A stretch of 54,484 bases of DNA, taken from NCBI GenBank assembly GCA_028277985.1, contig JANQFG010000124.1, forward strand, positions 1 through 54,484, read 5' to 3'. The notes under the pieces are model-generated. The model worked only from the letters and a program-made list of their open reading frames with translations. It was not told the DNA's origin and did no database searches. Below, piece by piece: positions 23,769-32,588 of this stretch (positions are counted from its first letter, which is position 1; every line of letters starts with the position of its first letter). A program made the position numbers and the translations under genes. Source of the stretch: a bacterium. GTDB taxonomy: Bacteria; Desulfobacterota; DSWW01.

Positions 23769-26630
23769 ATGAAGCTGAATACGTTCCCGATCATTCTAGC
23801 GGTCGTGTCGCTCACCTGTCTGGTTCTATCTCCCGCCCAGGCGGCGCAGCCGGGCGCGGTGGGAAGCGCGTCTTGCCGGGGCTGCGGCTCGGAGCTCGGG
23901 GCCGCATGGCCCATGCTCCACAGCGACACGAGAAACTCGGACTATGTGCCGATTGCAGGGCCTCGAGAGCTGATCGCCCGCTGGCACGCCCTCGACGGAA
24001 AGCCGGATGCGGCCGTGGTGACCGTGGGCCCGGAAGGCAATCGATACACGATTACGATGGACAGCGGCCCCTGCAACCTGCACGCCTTTGACCGCGACGG
24101 GAATCTGCTGTGGTGCTCCGATGCGATCGGCCCAACCTTCGGGGCCCCTGTGGTCGGGGACGATGGTGCCGTCTTTGTACACGCCGGGGACTATTCCGCC
24201 GCGGAGTTGCTTCGCTTCGAGTCGGACGGTACGCTGACGTGGGGGGAACCGATCGAAGCACCCGGTCTCGCCCCGATGTTGACTCCGGATGGATCCCTCC
24301 TCACGCTGGACATCAACGGCCTATTCCGGGCCTTCGATCCCGACACGGGCGAATCCGTGGTCGAGCCGTTCCAGCTGCCGGCAGCACCCCTGCCGGTGAC
24401 TCCACCCGCACCCTACATACCGCTGGCCCTCCAGTTGATCGGCATGGCCCCTGCCTTTACCGGATTCTTCTACGATGCCTGGCAGGGTTCCGGCCTTGTC
24501 GTCGGAAACAACGCCCCGGCGGTCGATCCCGTGACCGGCCGCATTTTCATGGTGGCACAGAACGAACAGGGTACGAGCGGAAAGCTCTATGCCATGGACT
24601 TCTTTCCGCCGAACAACGGAACCCCGGGTGCAATCGAGCCCGCCTGCTCCGCGGACATGGGCCCTGGCAGCGCCACCAGCCCGGCGCTGTCCGAGGATGG
24701 TGCGCACGTCTACGCGAGTGACGAGACCGGGGCTCTCTACGCGTTCAAAACGGAGGATTGCAGCATCGAGTGGCAGATTACCCCCGCACCCGGCTCCGCC
24801 CTCGCTTCCCCCACGGTGGGCCCCAATGGACGCATCTACTTTCTGGCCAGCGGAAAGATGGTAGCCCTCGCTGACGGAGGGGGTCACGTGGATATGCTCT
24901 GGGAGCTCGACGCAACGGACCTGGTGGACCCGGACACGCTGGGGCCGGGTACGGTAGGTAGGTTTGACAGCGTCATTCCGGCTGCACAGAACTACGTGTA
25001 CGCAGCGGCCACTGTAGGCCAGCAGATCACTCCCACGCTCCTCATCCCTGGTGCGAGTCTCGTCGCCACCGTGGACCAGGAGACCGGGGAGATCGTATCG
25101 TCTTCCTTTCTCGGCGCGCAGAGCGCTGCTTCGCCTTCGATCGCCTTTGACGGAACGTTGCATGTGCCGAGCAAGCCTCTCACCTGGGGAGTCGTCCGTG
25201 CACTCATGATGCTCGGAATTGTCCCCGCTCCGCCGTTCATTGCACCCCAGCACGCCGGGATCTACGTGTTCGAGGCTGCCTGTTACGAGGAACTCTCGAT
25301 GGACGGGCTCGCCGTGGCCAGCGACTTTGCGGGCGATGCGAACACCGCGCTCGAAGAGACGGATCTCGAAGGCGCCGAGGTGGCCCTTTCAAGGGGTATG
25401 GTCCAGCTCGAGTTGGTGCGCCGGAATCTCGAAATGGCGAATGGAAGAGGAGAAATCGTCTCTTCGACGGAGAGCCTCGCCGGGGTCCAGGCCGATCTGG
25501 CCCGGGCAAGCCTGGCGCTGGCTCAGGTTTTCAAGGAGAAGCGCTTCTTCGGAATCCCGCTTGCGAGGCTCTTCGTGGACCTTGCCCTGGGCACGATCGA
25601 CGGGGCCGCGTCGGTCCTGGAACAACGCGAGGTCCCCGAGCCTCCGGGTCAGCCCACGAGCGGGCCGGGCGGGAGCGACTATCCGCATCCGGACGAGCCT
25701 TTCGTGAGCGGGATGGCAGGCGTTGGCGGCTACACGATCTACGAACCCAACCCTCGGCCCGAGCAGGCACCCGTAATCGTCCTCGTGCACGGCAACTGTG
25801 TGAGTCCTTCCGGCTGTAACGTTGATGACGTCTCCGACCTGATCGGTGCCGAAGATCTGGCAGACCACCTCGCCAGGCAGGGGAACATCGTCGTGTTCAC
25901 GCGTCATCAGGCTGCATCTGACACCCCGCTTCCGTGGGAGCAGACACAGACCGTACTCGATTCGATTGCGTTGGCGCTCGAGGCGCTGGAGGCGGATCCT
26001 TATGCCACGCAGCCGGACCGCGACCGCTTCGGCTTGTGGGGACACTCCAGGGGAGGCTATCTGGCGGTCAATGCGGCCGCTCTCCTCGAGGACGCAGGGC
26101 TGCCCCATCCGGACTATGTGGTTGCCGTTGCGCCCGGAGAGGACACCAACAGCGGGATTCCCATGGAGGACTGGTTGCAGATTCCCAATGACATGAAACT
26201 CCTTGTGGTCGTGGCAGAGGACGACGAGCTTGCCGGGGAAGGAGGGCTGCGCTTCGGTGGCGGCAAGATCTGGAACGCCACCCCCCAGATCCCTCTGGAG
26301 AACAAGGATTACATCCGCGTTCGTAGCGACCGGTTCGGCGAACCGGATCTGCTGGCGGACCACTCTTTCGTCCTTGGAGCTACGCAGTCGCCTCTTTCCG
26401 AGGGGGTGATCGACGCCATGGACTTCTTCGCCACGTGGAAGCTCGTGGACGCCGTGAGGGACTGCACCGGATTCGGGCAGAACTGCGAGTACGCCCTCGG
26501 AGACACACCTGAGCAGCGGCACCTGGGCCTCTGGTCGAACGGGATGCCCGTCAAGGAGCTGTGCGTGACGGACGATCCGTCGGAACCCTTTGAGGATTCC
26601 TGTGTGAACAGTCTGCCCTTGTTCCGGTAG
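23769..26630 (+). CDS. exported beta-propeller protein fused to an alpha/beta-hydrolase
   Basis: The 953-residue protein has a signal peptide (cleavage near AQAA, residue 26), then about 500 residues of PQQ-like propeller repeats with blade phrases such as GNLLWCSDAIG, GALYAFKTEDCSIEW and GRIYFLASGKMVAL. A helical linker (about 510-640) follows, then an alpha/beta-hydrolase domain. The hydrolase has IVLVHGN, the nucleophile elbow WGHSRGGY with S760, an Asp pair at 818-819 and H865 (ADHSF), a complete catalytic triad. The strip LHSDTRNSDY recurs in the two downstream lipoproteins, so the propeller belongs to the same family. AGGAGGAGAG supports the ATG at 23769. A periplasmic esterase or thioesterase with a propeller scaffold or sensor is a reasonable guess, not shown. 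Confidence 0.8.
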   Translation: MKLNTFPIILAVVSLTCLVLSPAQAAQPGAVGSASCRGCGSELGAAWPMLHSDTRNSDYVPIAGPRELIARWHALDGKPDAAVVTVGPEGNRYTITMDSGPCNLHAFDRDGNLLWCSDAIGPTFGAPVVGDDGAVFVHAGDYSAAELLRFESDGTLTWGEPIEAPGLAPMLTPDGSLLTLDINGLFRAFDPDTGESVVEPFQLPAAPLPVTPPAPYIPLALQLIGMAPAFTGFFYDAWQGSGLVVGNNAPAVDPVTGRIFMVAQNEQGTSGKLYAMDFFPPNNGTPGAIEPACSADMGPGSATSPALSEDGAHVYASDETGALYAFKTEDCSIEWQITPAPGSALASPTVGPNGRIYFLASGKMVALADGGGHVDMLWELDATDLVDPDTLGPGTVGRFDSVIPAAQNYVYAAATVGQQITPTLLIPGASLVATVDQETGEIVSSSFLGAQSAASPSIAFDGTLHVPSKPLTWGVVRALMMLGIVPAPPFIAPQHAGIYVFEAACYEELSMDGLAVASDFAGDANTALEETDLEGAEVALSRGMVQLELVRRNLEMANGRGEIVSSTESLAGVQADLARASLALAQVFKEKRFFGIPLARLFVDLALGTIDGAASVLEQREVPEPPGQPTSGPGGSDYPHPDEPFVSGMAGVGGYTIYEPNPRPEQAPVIVLVHGNCVSPSGCNVDDVSDLIGAEDLADHLARQGNIVVFTRHQAASDTPLPWEQTQTVLDSIALALEALEADPYATQPDRDRFGLWGHSRGGYLAVNAAALLEDAGLPHPDYVVAVAPGEDTNSGIPMEDWLQIPNDMKLLVVVAEDDELAGEGGLRFGGGKIWNATPQIPLENKDYIRVRSDRFGEPDLLADHSFVLGATQSPLSEGVIDAMDFFATWKLVDAVRDCTGFGQNCEYALGDTPEQRHLGLWSNGMPVKELCVTDDPSEPFEDSCVNSLPLFR

Positions 26631-26816
26631 GGGCGAAGCTCTTTTCCAGGGGCAGGCGCCCGCTCGGAACCATTGACGAACGGCCGCCTTGCCCGGGAGG
26701 CGCCATGCTCGTGCCGATGCGTCTGCGGTCATCCGCCCGAACGAACCGGAGGACGATGGCGTCTTCCGAAATGCGACCGGGCGGCACAGCATCCCAGTGA
26801 GAAGGAGGGAGGGAAG

Positions 26817-28760
26817 ATGAACCTTACCATGAGACGTTGCGGGCCCAAGGTCGCCGTCTGCATGACGGCTCTGCTCGTTGCAGCCATGGGCTGTACACCG
26901 ACTCCAAAGGAATTTGATCCACCCGGAAAAACCGGATGGACGCCGGAAGGCTGCCGTGCCGTTCCGAGCGAGGAAAGCACGCTCTCGTCCCGTACTTCTT
27001 TCCGGACGTTGCACTCGGACACGCTGAACTCGGATGAAGTCTCGAATGCACTGACACCTGTGTTCGAATTCGAGTGGGTGGCCGAACCGAACATGTACGT
27101 GACCGAAGGCCCTTCCTTTGACAATGAGGGGAACCTGTACTTCTGCCCCTGGTGGCCCGGAGAGGAGGTCATTCTCGTCTCTCTTGACCCGGATACGGGT
27201 GCCAGACGGTGGTCCATCCCCCATGCCGGGCGCCCCAACAACGGTGGAGGAACGCCGCTGGTACTGGACGATCCCGCAAACCCGGGGGAACAGATCATCT
27301 ACATCAGCGTCTACGACCGGGCCCTGGCCTTGACGCCGGACGGGACGGTGCTCTGGGACAAGACCACGGGACTTCCCGCGGTCACACCTGCGGACGATTT
27401 GACGGACACACATTGTTTCGGACTGAACTATGATCCGCAGTCCGATGCCTTGATCGGCGCCACGGGTGACGGACACCTCTTCGCCCTGGACCGGGCCACG
27501 GGAGATCTCCTCCTTGCGTCGCCACACCAGCTGCCGGGGGAGAGGTCGCCGTCGGCCGATGCACTGGATCTGCCCCAGTCCATCATCGACAACGCCAACC
27601 AGGAACTGGCTCCTCTCCTGGCCGGGCTCCCCCCGGGCTCCGATCCGCTTCAGACGCTCGTCGAGGTCCTGCTGGGGGGCGACAAAGAGGTCGCCAACTA
27701 CTTTTCTGTGGATCCCCGCACCGGCAGGCTCTGGGTCGCTGCCACCGCGCCGGATGCGGAGGACGGAACCGTCGACGGAGTCTCCGAAAACGGTGCGCTC
27801 TATGCCCTGGAACTCGTCCCGAACGGCGGGGCTACGTATACGCTCGTGGAATCCTGTCACCGCTACTTCCAAGGGGGCACGGCCTCTACGCCAGGGCTCC
27901 GAGCGGACGGAAGCAGGATCTACGTGGGGGATGCGAACGGGATGCTGATCGCACTGGACGATTCCTGCAACGAACTTTGGAGCCTCGACGTGGGGGCCCA
28001 GATCACGGGCTCCGTGGCCGTGGCCTCGGACAACGGCGAGCTCTACCTTCCCATGCTGCTGGATGTGGTCAAGGTGGTCGACCGGGGAAGTTATGGAGAA
28101 GAGGTATGGCGGGCACAGAAGGAGGCCTACACACCGGGGCTTGGGCATGAGCACTTCAGCCTCTGCACGGCCACGATCGGGGCGAACGGTGTCTTGATAA
28201 AGGTCGGGGTCGGCCCTGTCCTGTCGGGCGGCGGCGGCCAGACCTATCCTTTGCCCTTCAGCGTAGGGGCCGTCCTGCTGGACCGGGAGACCGGCGCCAT
28301 ACGGTACTTCGCGGACGGACTCGAGGAGGCCGTATCGGTCATGAGCACGGGGCCGGACGGAGCTTTGTACATCGGGCATTCCCCGGTCCGAAGGGCCGTG
28401 ACCCGGGCCGTGTTCGGCAGCTTGACCCATCCCATCGTGGGCGGCGTTGGCAAGTATGCGCCCCGCCGGCTGGATCTTCAGATCCGGGATGTTGTCTGTG
28501 CGGGTGCCGCCCGCGCCCTGAATGCTCATGCCAACGTGGGGACATGTCCCGATTCGGCAGAGGCGGACATCCGGCAGATCGGGCACCTGATCGATCAGAG
28601 CCGCAGCGCCTCTGCCAAGGCGATCAGTGACGGGGATCTCGCATCCTCGGACTGGGTGACCCTGGACGGGTATCTCATGGATGCGGAAGCAAACCTCTCG
28701 CTCGCAACGCTGGATGTGGCGGCCGGCCATCTGCAGCAAGCCTGCGACTTCTTCCCATGA
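26817..28760 (+). CDS. propeller-type lipoprotein (paralogue A)
   Basis: The 647-residue protein starts with a lipoprotein signal (LLVAAMGC, Cys near residue 26) and then a segment FDPPGKTGWTPEGC shared with its neighbour. Most of the rest is propeller blades (GNLYFCPWWPGEEVILVSLD, GRLWVAATAPDAEDGT, GSRIYVGDANGMLIALDD and others) resembling PQQ-binding proteins but without recognisable PQQ ligands. The last 100 residues form a helical cap (DLQIRDVVCAGAARALNAH, then TCPDSAEADIRQIGHLIDQS). AAGGAGGGAGG upstream supports the ATG at 26817. It is probably anchored in the outer or inner membrane facing the periplasm. Function unknown; substrate binding or surface assembly are possible. Confidence 0.75.
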   Translation: MNLTMRRCGPKVAVCMTALLVAAMGCTPTPKEFDPPGKTGWTPEGCRAVPSEESTLSSRTSFRTLHSDTLNSDEVSNALTPVFEFEWVAEPNMYVTEGPSFDNEGNLYFCPWWPGEEVILVSLDPDTGARRWSIPHAGRPNNGGGTPLVLDDPANPGEQIIYISVYDRALALTPDGTVLWDKTTGLPAVTPADDLTDTHCFGLNYDPQSDALIGATGDGHLFALDRATGDLLLASPHQLPGERSPSADALDLPQSIIDNANQELAPLLAGLPPGSDPLQTLVEVLLGGDKEVANYFSVDPRTGRLWVAATAPDAEDGTVDGVSENGALYALELVPNGGATYTLVESCHRYFQGGTASTPGLRADGSRIYVGDANGMLIALDDSCNELWSLDVGAQITGSVAVASDNGELYLPMLLDVVKVVDRGSYGEEVWRAQKEAYTPGLGHEHFSLCTATIGANGVLIKVGVGPVLSGGGGQTYPLPFSVGAVLLDRETGAIRYFADGLEEAVSVMSTGPDGALYIGHSPVRRAVTRAVFGSLTHPIVGGVGKYAPRRLDLQIRDVVCAGAARALNAHANVGTCPDSAEADIRQIGHLIDQSRSASAKAISDGDLASSDWVTLDGYLMDAEANLSLATLDVAAGHLQQACDFFP

Positions 28761-28788
28761 GACACAAGGGAACGGAGGAGGAAGGAAG

Positions 28789-30720
28789 ATGAAACGAAGA
28801 AGACCATTCGGAGGCCTGTTCCTTGTGGTCGTACTGTCTCCAGCCGTGGCCTGCACCCCGACCCCCAAAGCCTTTGACCCACCCGGAAAGACCGGCTGGA
28901 CACCGGAAGGTTGTCGTACCGTCCCCACGGATGACCCGGTGATCGGCTCCCGGACCTTCTTTCGGCTCGGACACGCAGACACAGGAAACTCGGACGAGAT
29001 ATCCATAGCCCTTGCCCCGGTGTTCGAAGCTGACTGGGTTGCGGAGACCGGATTCTACTTGCCGGCAGCCCCATCCTTTGACGAGGAAGGAAACGTTTAC
29101 TTCTGCCCTCTATGGCCCGGCGAGGAGGTCGCCATGGTCTCGCTCGCACAAGAGACCGGTGCGAGGCGCTGGGCCATCTCGCACGTGGGGCGGCCCATGA
29201 ACGGAGGGGGGGTGCCGCTCGTGCTCGAGGATCCTGCAAATCCCGGAGAGCAGGTGATCTATCTGGGCCTCTATGACAGGGCGATGGCCGTGAAGACGGA
29301 CGGGACCATGGTCTGGGACGTGCCCACCGGCCTGCCGGAGATCACCCTGGAGGACGACCCCCTCGAAACGCACACCTTCGGGATCAATTACCATCCTCAG
29401 ACGGATTCGCTCATCGCACTCACCGGGGACGCCAATCTGTACGTCCTGGATCGGGACACTGGCGCACCTCTCCTCGCCTCCCCGCATCAGCTGCCAGGCG
29501 AGAAGTCGCCGCTCAAAGACCCCCTTGGCCTGCCCGACGCCGTCGTTGCAGAGGTGGATCAGGACCTGCTGCCCATGATGGGCGGGCTGCCTGCGGGTTA
29601 TGCGCCCTTCGAAGCACTGGCCGAGGTGCTGCTCGGGGGCGGGAAAGAGGTTGCCAACTTCTTCTCCATCGACCCGCACACGGGCCGCCTCTGGGTGGCG
29701 GCCACGGCGCCGGATGCCGAGGACGGCACGGCCGACGGGGTATCCGATTACGGAGCCCTGTACGGACTGGACCTTGAGCCGAGCGGAGGGTCGGAATACA
29801 CCTTGGTCGAGGCCTGCCATAGGTATTTCGAAGGTGGTACCGCCTCTACACCGAGCCTGCGGGCGGACGGTACGCGGATCTACGTGGGAGATGCCAACAA
29901 CCAGCTCATCGCCTTGGATGATTCCTGCAATGAGATCTGGAGCCTGGACGTGGGGGCCCAGTTGATTGGTTCCGTGGCTGTTGCCTCCGATAACGGAGAG
30001 ATCTACCTTCCCACCCTGAAGAATGTCATCAAGGTCATGGATCGAGGGACATACGGAGAGGAAGCCTGGCGTTCGCCTCTGAATGCGTACGAGCCCGGCC
30101 TGGTGCAGGAGAACTACAACCTCATGACAGCTACGGTCGGGGCCAATGGCGTGATCGTGCAGGTCGGCTCCGGTTTCGTAATATCAGATGATTCCGGACG
30201 GGTGGTCCCTCTGCCTCTCAAGGTCGGTGTGGCGCTCCTGGATCGTGAGACAGGGGCAGTGCGGTATTTCTCCGATGGCATGGAGGAATCCGTGGCAACT
30301 TCTGCAACAGGACCGGACGGGGCCTGCTATGTCAACCACTCTCCCATGCGCAGGGCATTGTCCAGGGCTTTGTTCGGAGACCTGACCCATGCGGTCGTCG
30401 GAGGTATCCAGCGCTACGCGCCCCGTCGACTGGATCTTCAGATCCGCGACGCTGTCTGTGCAGGGGCTGCACGCGCACTGAACGCCCATGTAAACGTGGA
30501 GACATGTCCGGACTCCGCAGAGGCGGACATCCGGCAGATCGGGTACCTGATAGACCAGAGTCGCGAGGTCTCTGCCAATGCGATCAGTAAGGGGGATCTC
30601 GCATCCGCGGACTGGACGACCCTTGACGGGTATCTGACGGATGCAGAAACCAGCCTTTCGGTGTCAACGCTTGATGTGGCGGCCAGCCATCTGCAGCAGG
30701 CCTGTGACTTCTTCCCTTGA
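28789..30720 (+). CDS. propeller-type lipoprotein (paralogue B)
   Basis: The 643-residue protein is collinear with the preceding one over its whole length, with many identical blades (GRLWVAATAPDAEDGT, GDANNQLIALDDSCNE, APRRLDLQIRDAVCAGAA) and the same helical C-terminal cap ending LQQACDFFP. It is the product of a tandem duplication. The signal ends VVLSPAVAC (Cys near residue 22). The motif HADTGNSDE matches HSDTLNSDE in paralogue A and HSDTRNSDY in the hydrolase fusion. GGAGGAGGAAGG supports the ATG at 28789, 28 bp after paralogue A, so the two are in one operon. A strong hairpin follows at 30736. The two copies have diverged mainly in surface loops, suggesting different partners. Confidence 0.75.
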   Translation: MKRRRPFGGLFLVVVLSPAVACTPTPKAFDPPGKTGWTPEGCRTVPTDDPVIGSRTFFRLGHADTGNSDEISIALAPVFEADWVAETGFYLPAAPSFDEEGNVYFCPLWPGEEVAMVSLAQETGARRWAISHVGRPMNGGGVPLVLEDPANPGEQVIYLGLYDRAMAVKTDGTMVWDVPTGLPEITLEDDPLETHTFGINYHPQTDSLIALTGDANLYVLDRDTGAPLLASPHQLPGEKSPLKDPLGLPDAVVAEVDQDLLPMMGGLPAGYAPFEALAEVLLGGGKEVANFFSIDPHTGRLWVAATAPDAEDGTADGVSDYGALYGLDLEPSGGSEYTLVEACHRYFEGGTASTPSLRADGTRIYVGDANNQLIALDDSCNEIWSLDVGAQLIGSVAVASDNGEIYLPTLKNVIKVMDRGTYGEEAWRSPLNAYEPGLVQENYNLMTATVGANGVIVQVGSGFVISDDSGRVVPLPLKVGVALLDRETGAVRYFSDGMEESVATSATGPDGACYVNHSPMRRALSRALFGDLTHAVVGGIQRYAPRRLDLQIRDAVCAGAARALNAHVNVETCPDSAEADIRQIGYLIDQSREVSANAISKGDLASADWTTLDGYLTDAETSLSVSTLDVAASHLQQACDFFP

Positions 30721-30735
30721 AGTAACCCAGCCGAT

Positions 30736-30765
30736 GAGAGGGGGCAGAGGTTTCGGCCCCCTCTC
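30736..30765 (+). terminator. strong 10-bp hairpin after the propeller operon
   Basis: GAGAGGGGGC (30736-30745), 10-nt loop, GCCCCCTCTC (30756-30765), perfect pairing. No T-run follows directly, so it may be an attenuator or a 3' stabiliser as well as a terminator. The SDR gene starts 55 bp later. Confidence 0.5.
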
Positions 30766-30819
30766 CATCCCACTGCGTTTTCTGCATGCCGGCCTGGCTG
30801 TTCGTGAGGAGAGAGGCTC

Positions 30820-31641
30820 ATGAGTTCCTATGAGGGAAAAACGGCCATTGTGACGGGAGGTGCTGCGGGGATCGGACGTGCCCTTTGCGAGGAACTGGGG
30901 AGAAGAGGCTGCGTTGTCCACGTGACGGATATCAATGAAGACGGGGCCCGAACGGTTGCAGAAGGAATCATCGAAAAAGGAGGTTCTGCGTATTCAGCAA
31001 GACTGGATGTCAAGAGAAATGAAGAAGTGGAGAATGTGATCGCCGAAGCGGCCGATATGCAAGGTCGAGTCGACTACATGTTTAACAACGCAGGAATCGC
31101 AGTGGGCGGCGAGCTACGGCACCTCAGCCTTGAGGACTGGAGGCCGATTATAGACATAAACCTCATCGGTGTCCTCCACGGAGCAATGGCCGCTTACCAC
31201 TTGATGGTGAGGCAGGGATTCGGACATATCGTGAATGTGGCGTCGGTTGCGGGACTTGCAGGTTGTCCCCTGATGACACCCTATGCCGCGACCAAGCATG
31301 CCGTGGTCGGATTTTCCAACTCGAATCGGGCCGAGGCCTCCGGTTTGGGAATCAAGGTAAGCGTTGTCTGTCCTGGATTCATCCAGACGAGCATCTACGA
31401 TTCCGCGACTCTTCGCAATGCAACGATAGACCAAATCATGCCGAAGATCCCGTTCAAGAAAATGAACGCAGAGGGGGCGGCGCAGAGAACACTCAAAGGG
31501 ATCGAACGAAACGAGGACATCATTGTCTTCCCTTTGCACGCCCGAATCTTGTGGCATATGTATCGGCTATGGCCAGGGCTGCTGAATTTTCTGGGACGAA
31601 AGATGGTTCGGGACTACCGTCGTGCGATCAGTGAGAATTGA
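30820..31641 (+). CDS. short-chain dehydrogenase/reductase
   Basis: The 273-residue classical SDR has TGGAAGIG (cofactor motif, about residues 11-18), DINEDGAR after the second strand (NAD/NADP choice; the Asp favours NAD), NNAGIAVGGE, IVNVASVAG with the catalytic Ser, and YAATKHA with Tyr and Lys. It oxidises or reduces a hydroxy/keto group. GAGGAGAG upstream supports the ATG at 30820. It lies 55 bp after the propeller operon hairpin and may be partly read from it. The C-terminus ends in a hydrophobic stretch with a basic tail (ILWHMYRLWPGLLNFLGRKMVRDYRR), suggesting loose membrane association. Possible substrates are hydroxyacyl-CoA, sterols or quinols. Confidence 0.85.
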   Translation: MSSYEGKTAIVTGGAAGIGRALCEELGRRGCVVHVTDINEDGARTVAEGIIEKGGSAYSARLDVKRNEEVENVIAEAADMQGRVDYMFNNAGIAVGGELRHLSLEDWRPIIDINLIGVLHGAMAAYHLMVRQGFGHIVNVASVAGLAGCPLMTPYAATKHAVVGFSNSNRAEASGLGIKVSVVCPGFIQTSIYDSATLRNATIDQIMPKIPFKKMNAEGAAQRTLKGIERNEDIIVFPLHARILWHMYRLWPGLLNFLGRKMVRDYRRAISEN

Positions 31642-31668
31642 CAATCTCCGTGACGACAGGAGAACGGC

Positions 31669-31690
31669 TGCTGAGGTGTGAGACTCAGCA
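31669..31690. repeat. short hairpin after SDR gene
   Basis: TGCTGAG (31669-31675), 8-nt loop, CTCAGCA (31684-31690), 28 bp after the SDR stop. No T-run. Possibly the end of the transcript. The remaining bases to 31928 show nothing else. Confidence 0.35.
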
Positions 31691-31928
31691 TCTGGACAGA
31701 GATGAAGATTAGAGATAACACCAGAGAAGACAGTCAATCTCCCCTCGATCCTACTTCATATTTCCCCTCACCAATCTATAGATCCGAAACGTCTTCCTTG
31801 CGTTCAAGGCACTTGGTCATTAGCGATGCGTGACGAATTCGGCGTCTTGGATGATATGAGTCCATGAAATACTTGGAGTCGGGGTCGGGAAGCCGATAGG
31901 TGACCGGAAGTCGTTTCCGCTGTTCTGC

Positions 31929-32450
31929 TCAGAGCGAGCCGTCGAGCTCTTCGGCCACCGATTTCTTGCAGGCCCTGCACTTCTGCGCGCCTCGGAACAG
32001 GGGGGCACCGCAGGAGGAGCAGTGGTAGCGAGCACACTCCGCCCGCACCCATTCCACGCTCCCCTCCTCATCGCCGTGCTGGGCGACCTTCTCCCTCCAG
32101 ATCGGGATCGTCCGGTCCATCACGCGTCTGCCGGTTGCATAGGAGAATTCCTCGATCCTGCCGCAAGGCCATTCGTCGCACTGATGGCAGGAGTAAAACT
32201 CTTTCGATTTCACGCAGTCCCGGATCGGGCAGATCTGGCACCAGCCATACAGGGCCTTGTCCGAGCTCTCCTGCATGCATCCGAGGCATTCGGTCTCCTC
32301 AGGCTTCGTGCCGTAGAGATTTGCCATGACGTTTCGGAACTTCTCGTTCTTGTCCCTCGTCGCGATGTAGATCCCGCAGAAGCCGCAGTGCAGGCCGCAA
32401 GGGGCCATCAGGTCCTTGTTACGGATTTCTTCTTCGCTCCATCCTCCCAT
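31929..32450 (-). CDS. DUF3795 family cysteine-rich protein
   Basis: The 173-residue protein begins with the DUF3795 signature APCGLHCGFCGIY, followed by ECLGCMQE, CQICPIRDC and CHQCDEWPC. Its C-terminus carries a separate zinc ribbon (CSSCGAPLFRGAQKCRAC). With about sixteen cysteines it must bind zinc or Fe-S clusters; the family has no known function and is common in anaerobes. The ATG at 32450 is chosen because GGAG lies 8 nt upstream; another ATG at 32468 has no site. It is a single gene between the SDR and the signalling operon. Confidence 0.75.
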   Translation of the reverse strand: MGGWSEEEIRNKDLMAPCGLHCGFCGIYIATRDKNEKFRNVMANLYGTKPEETECLGCMQESSDKALYGWCQICPIRDCVKSKEFYSCHQCDEWPCGRIEEFSYATGRRVMDRTIPIWREKVAQHGDEEGSVEWVRAECARYHCSSCGAPLFRGAQKCRACKKSVAEELDGSL

Positions 32451-32588
32451 TTTGCTGTCTCCTTGCATGGGCGGTCTGTTTCTGCTGTCCGGAGGTCATC
32501 CTATCCGGCGGGCACTTCCTGGTCTATGAAGGAAGAAGTATACACGATCCCGGGTAAAATCGCACGGTCACGAGGTGCCGAAAGGCCG

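Noticed and set aside
25389..29006. Very long open frame (about 1200 codons) on the minus strand opposite the propeller genes
   Set aside because: It is antisense to three well-supported genes with signals and families. It is arginine- and glycine-rich, has no domain, and is the expected mirror of GC-rich coding sequence.
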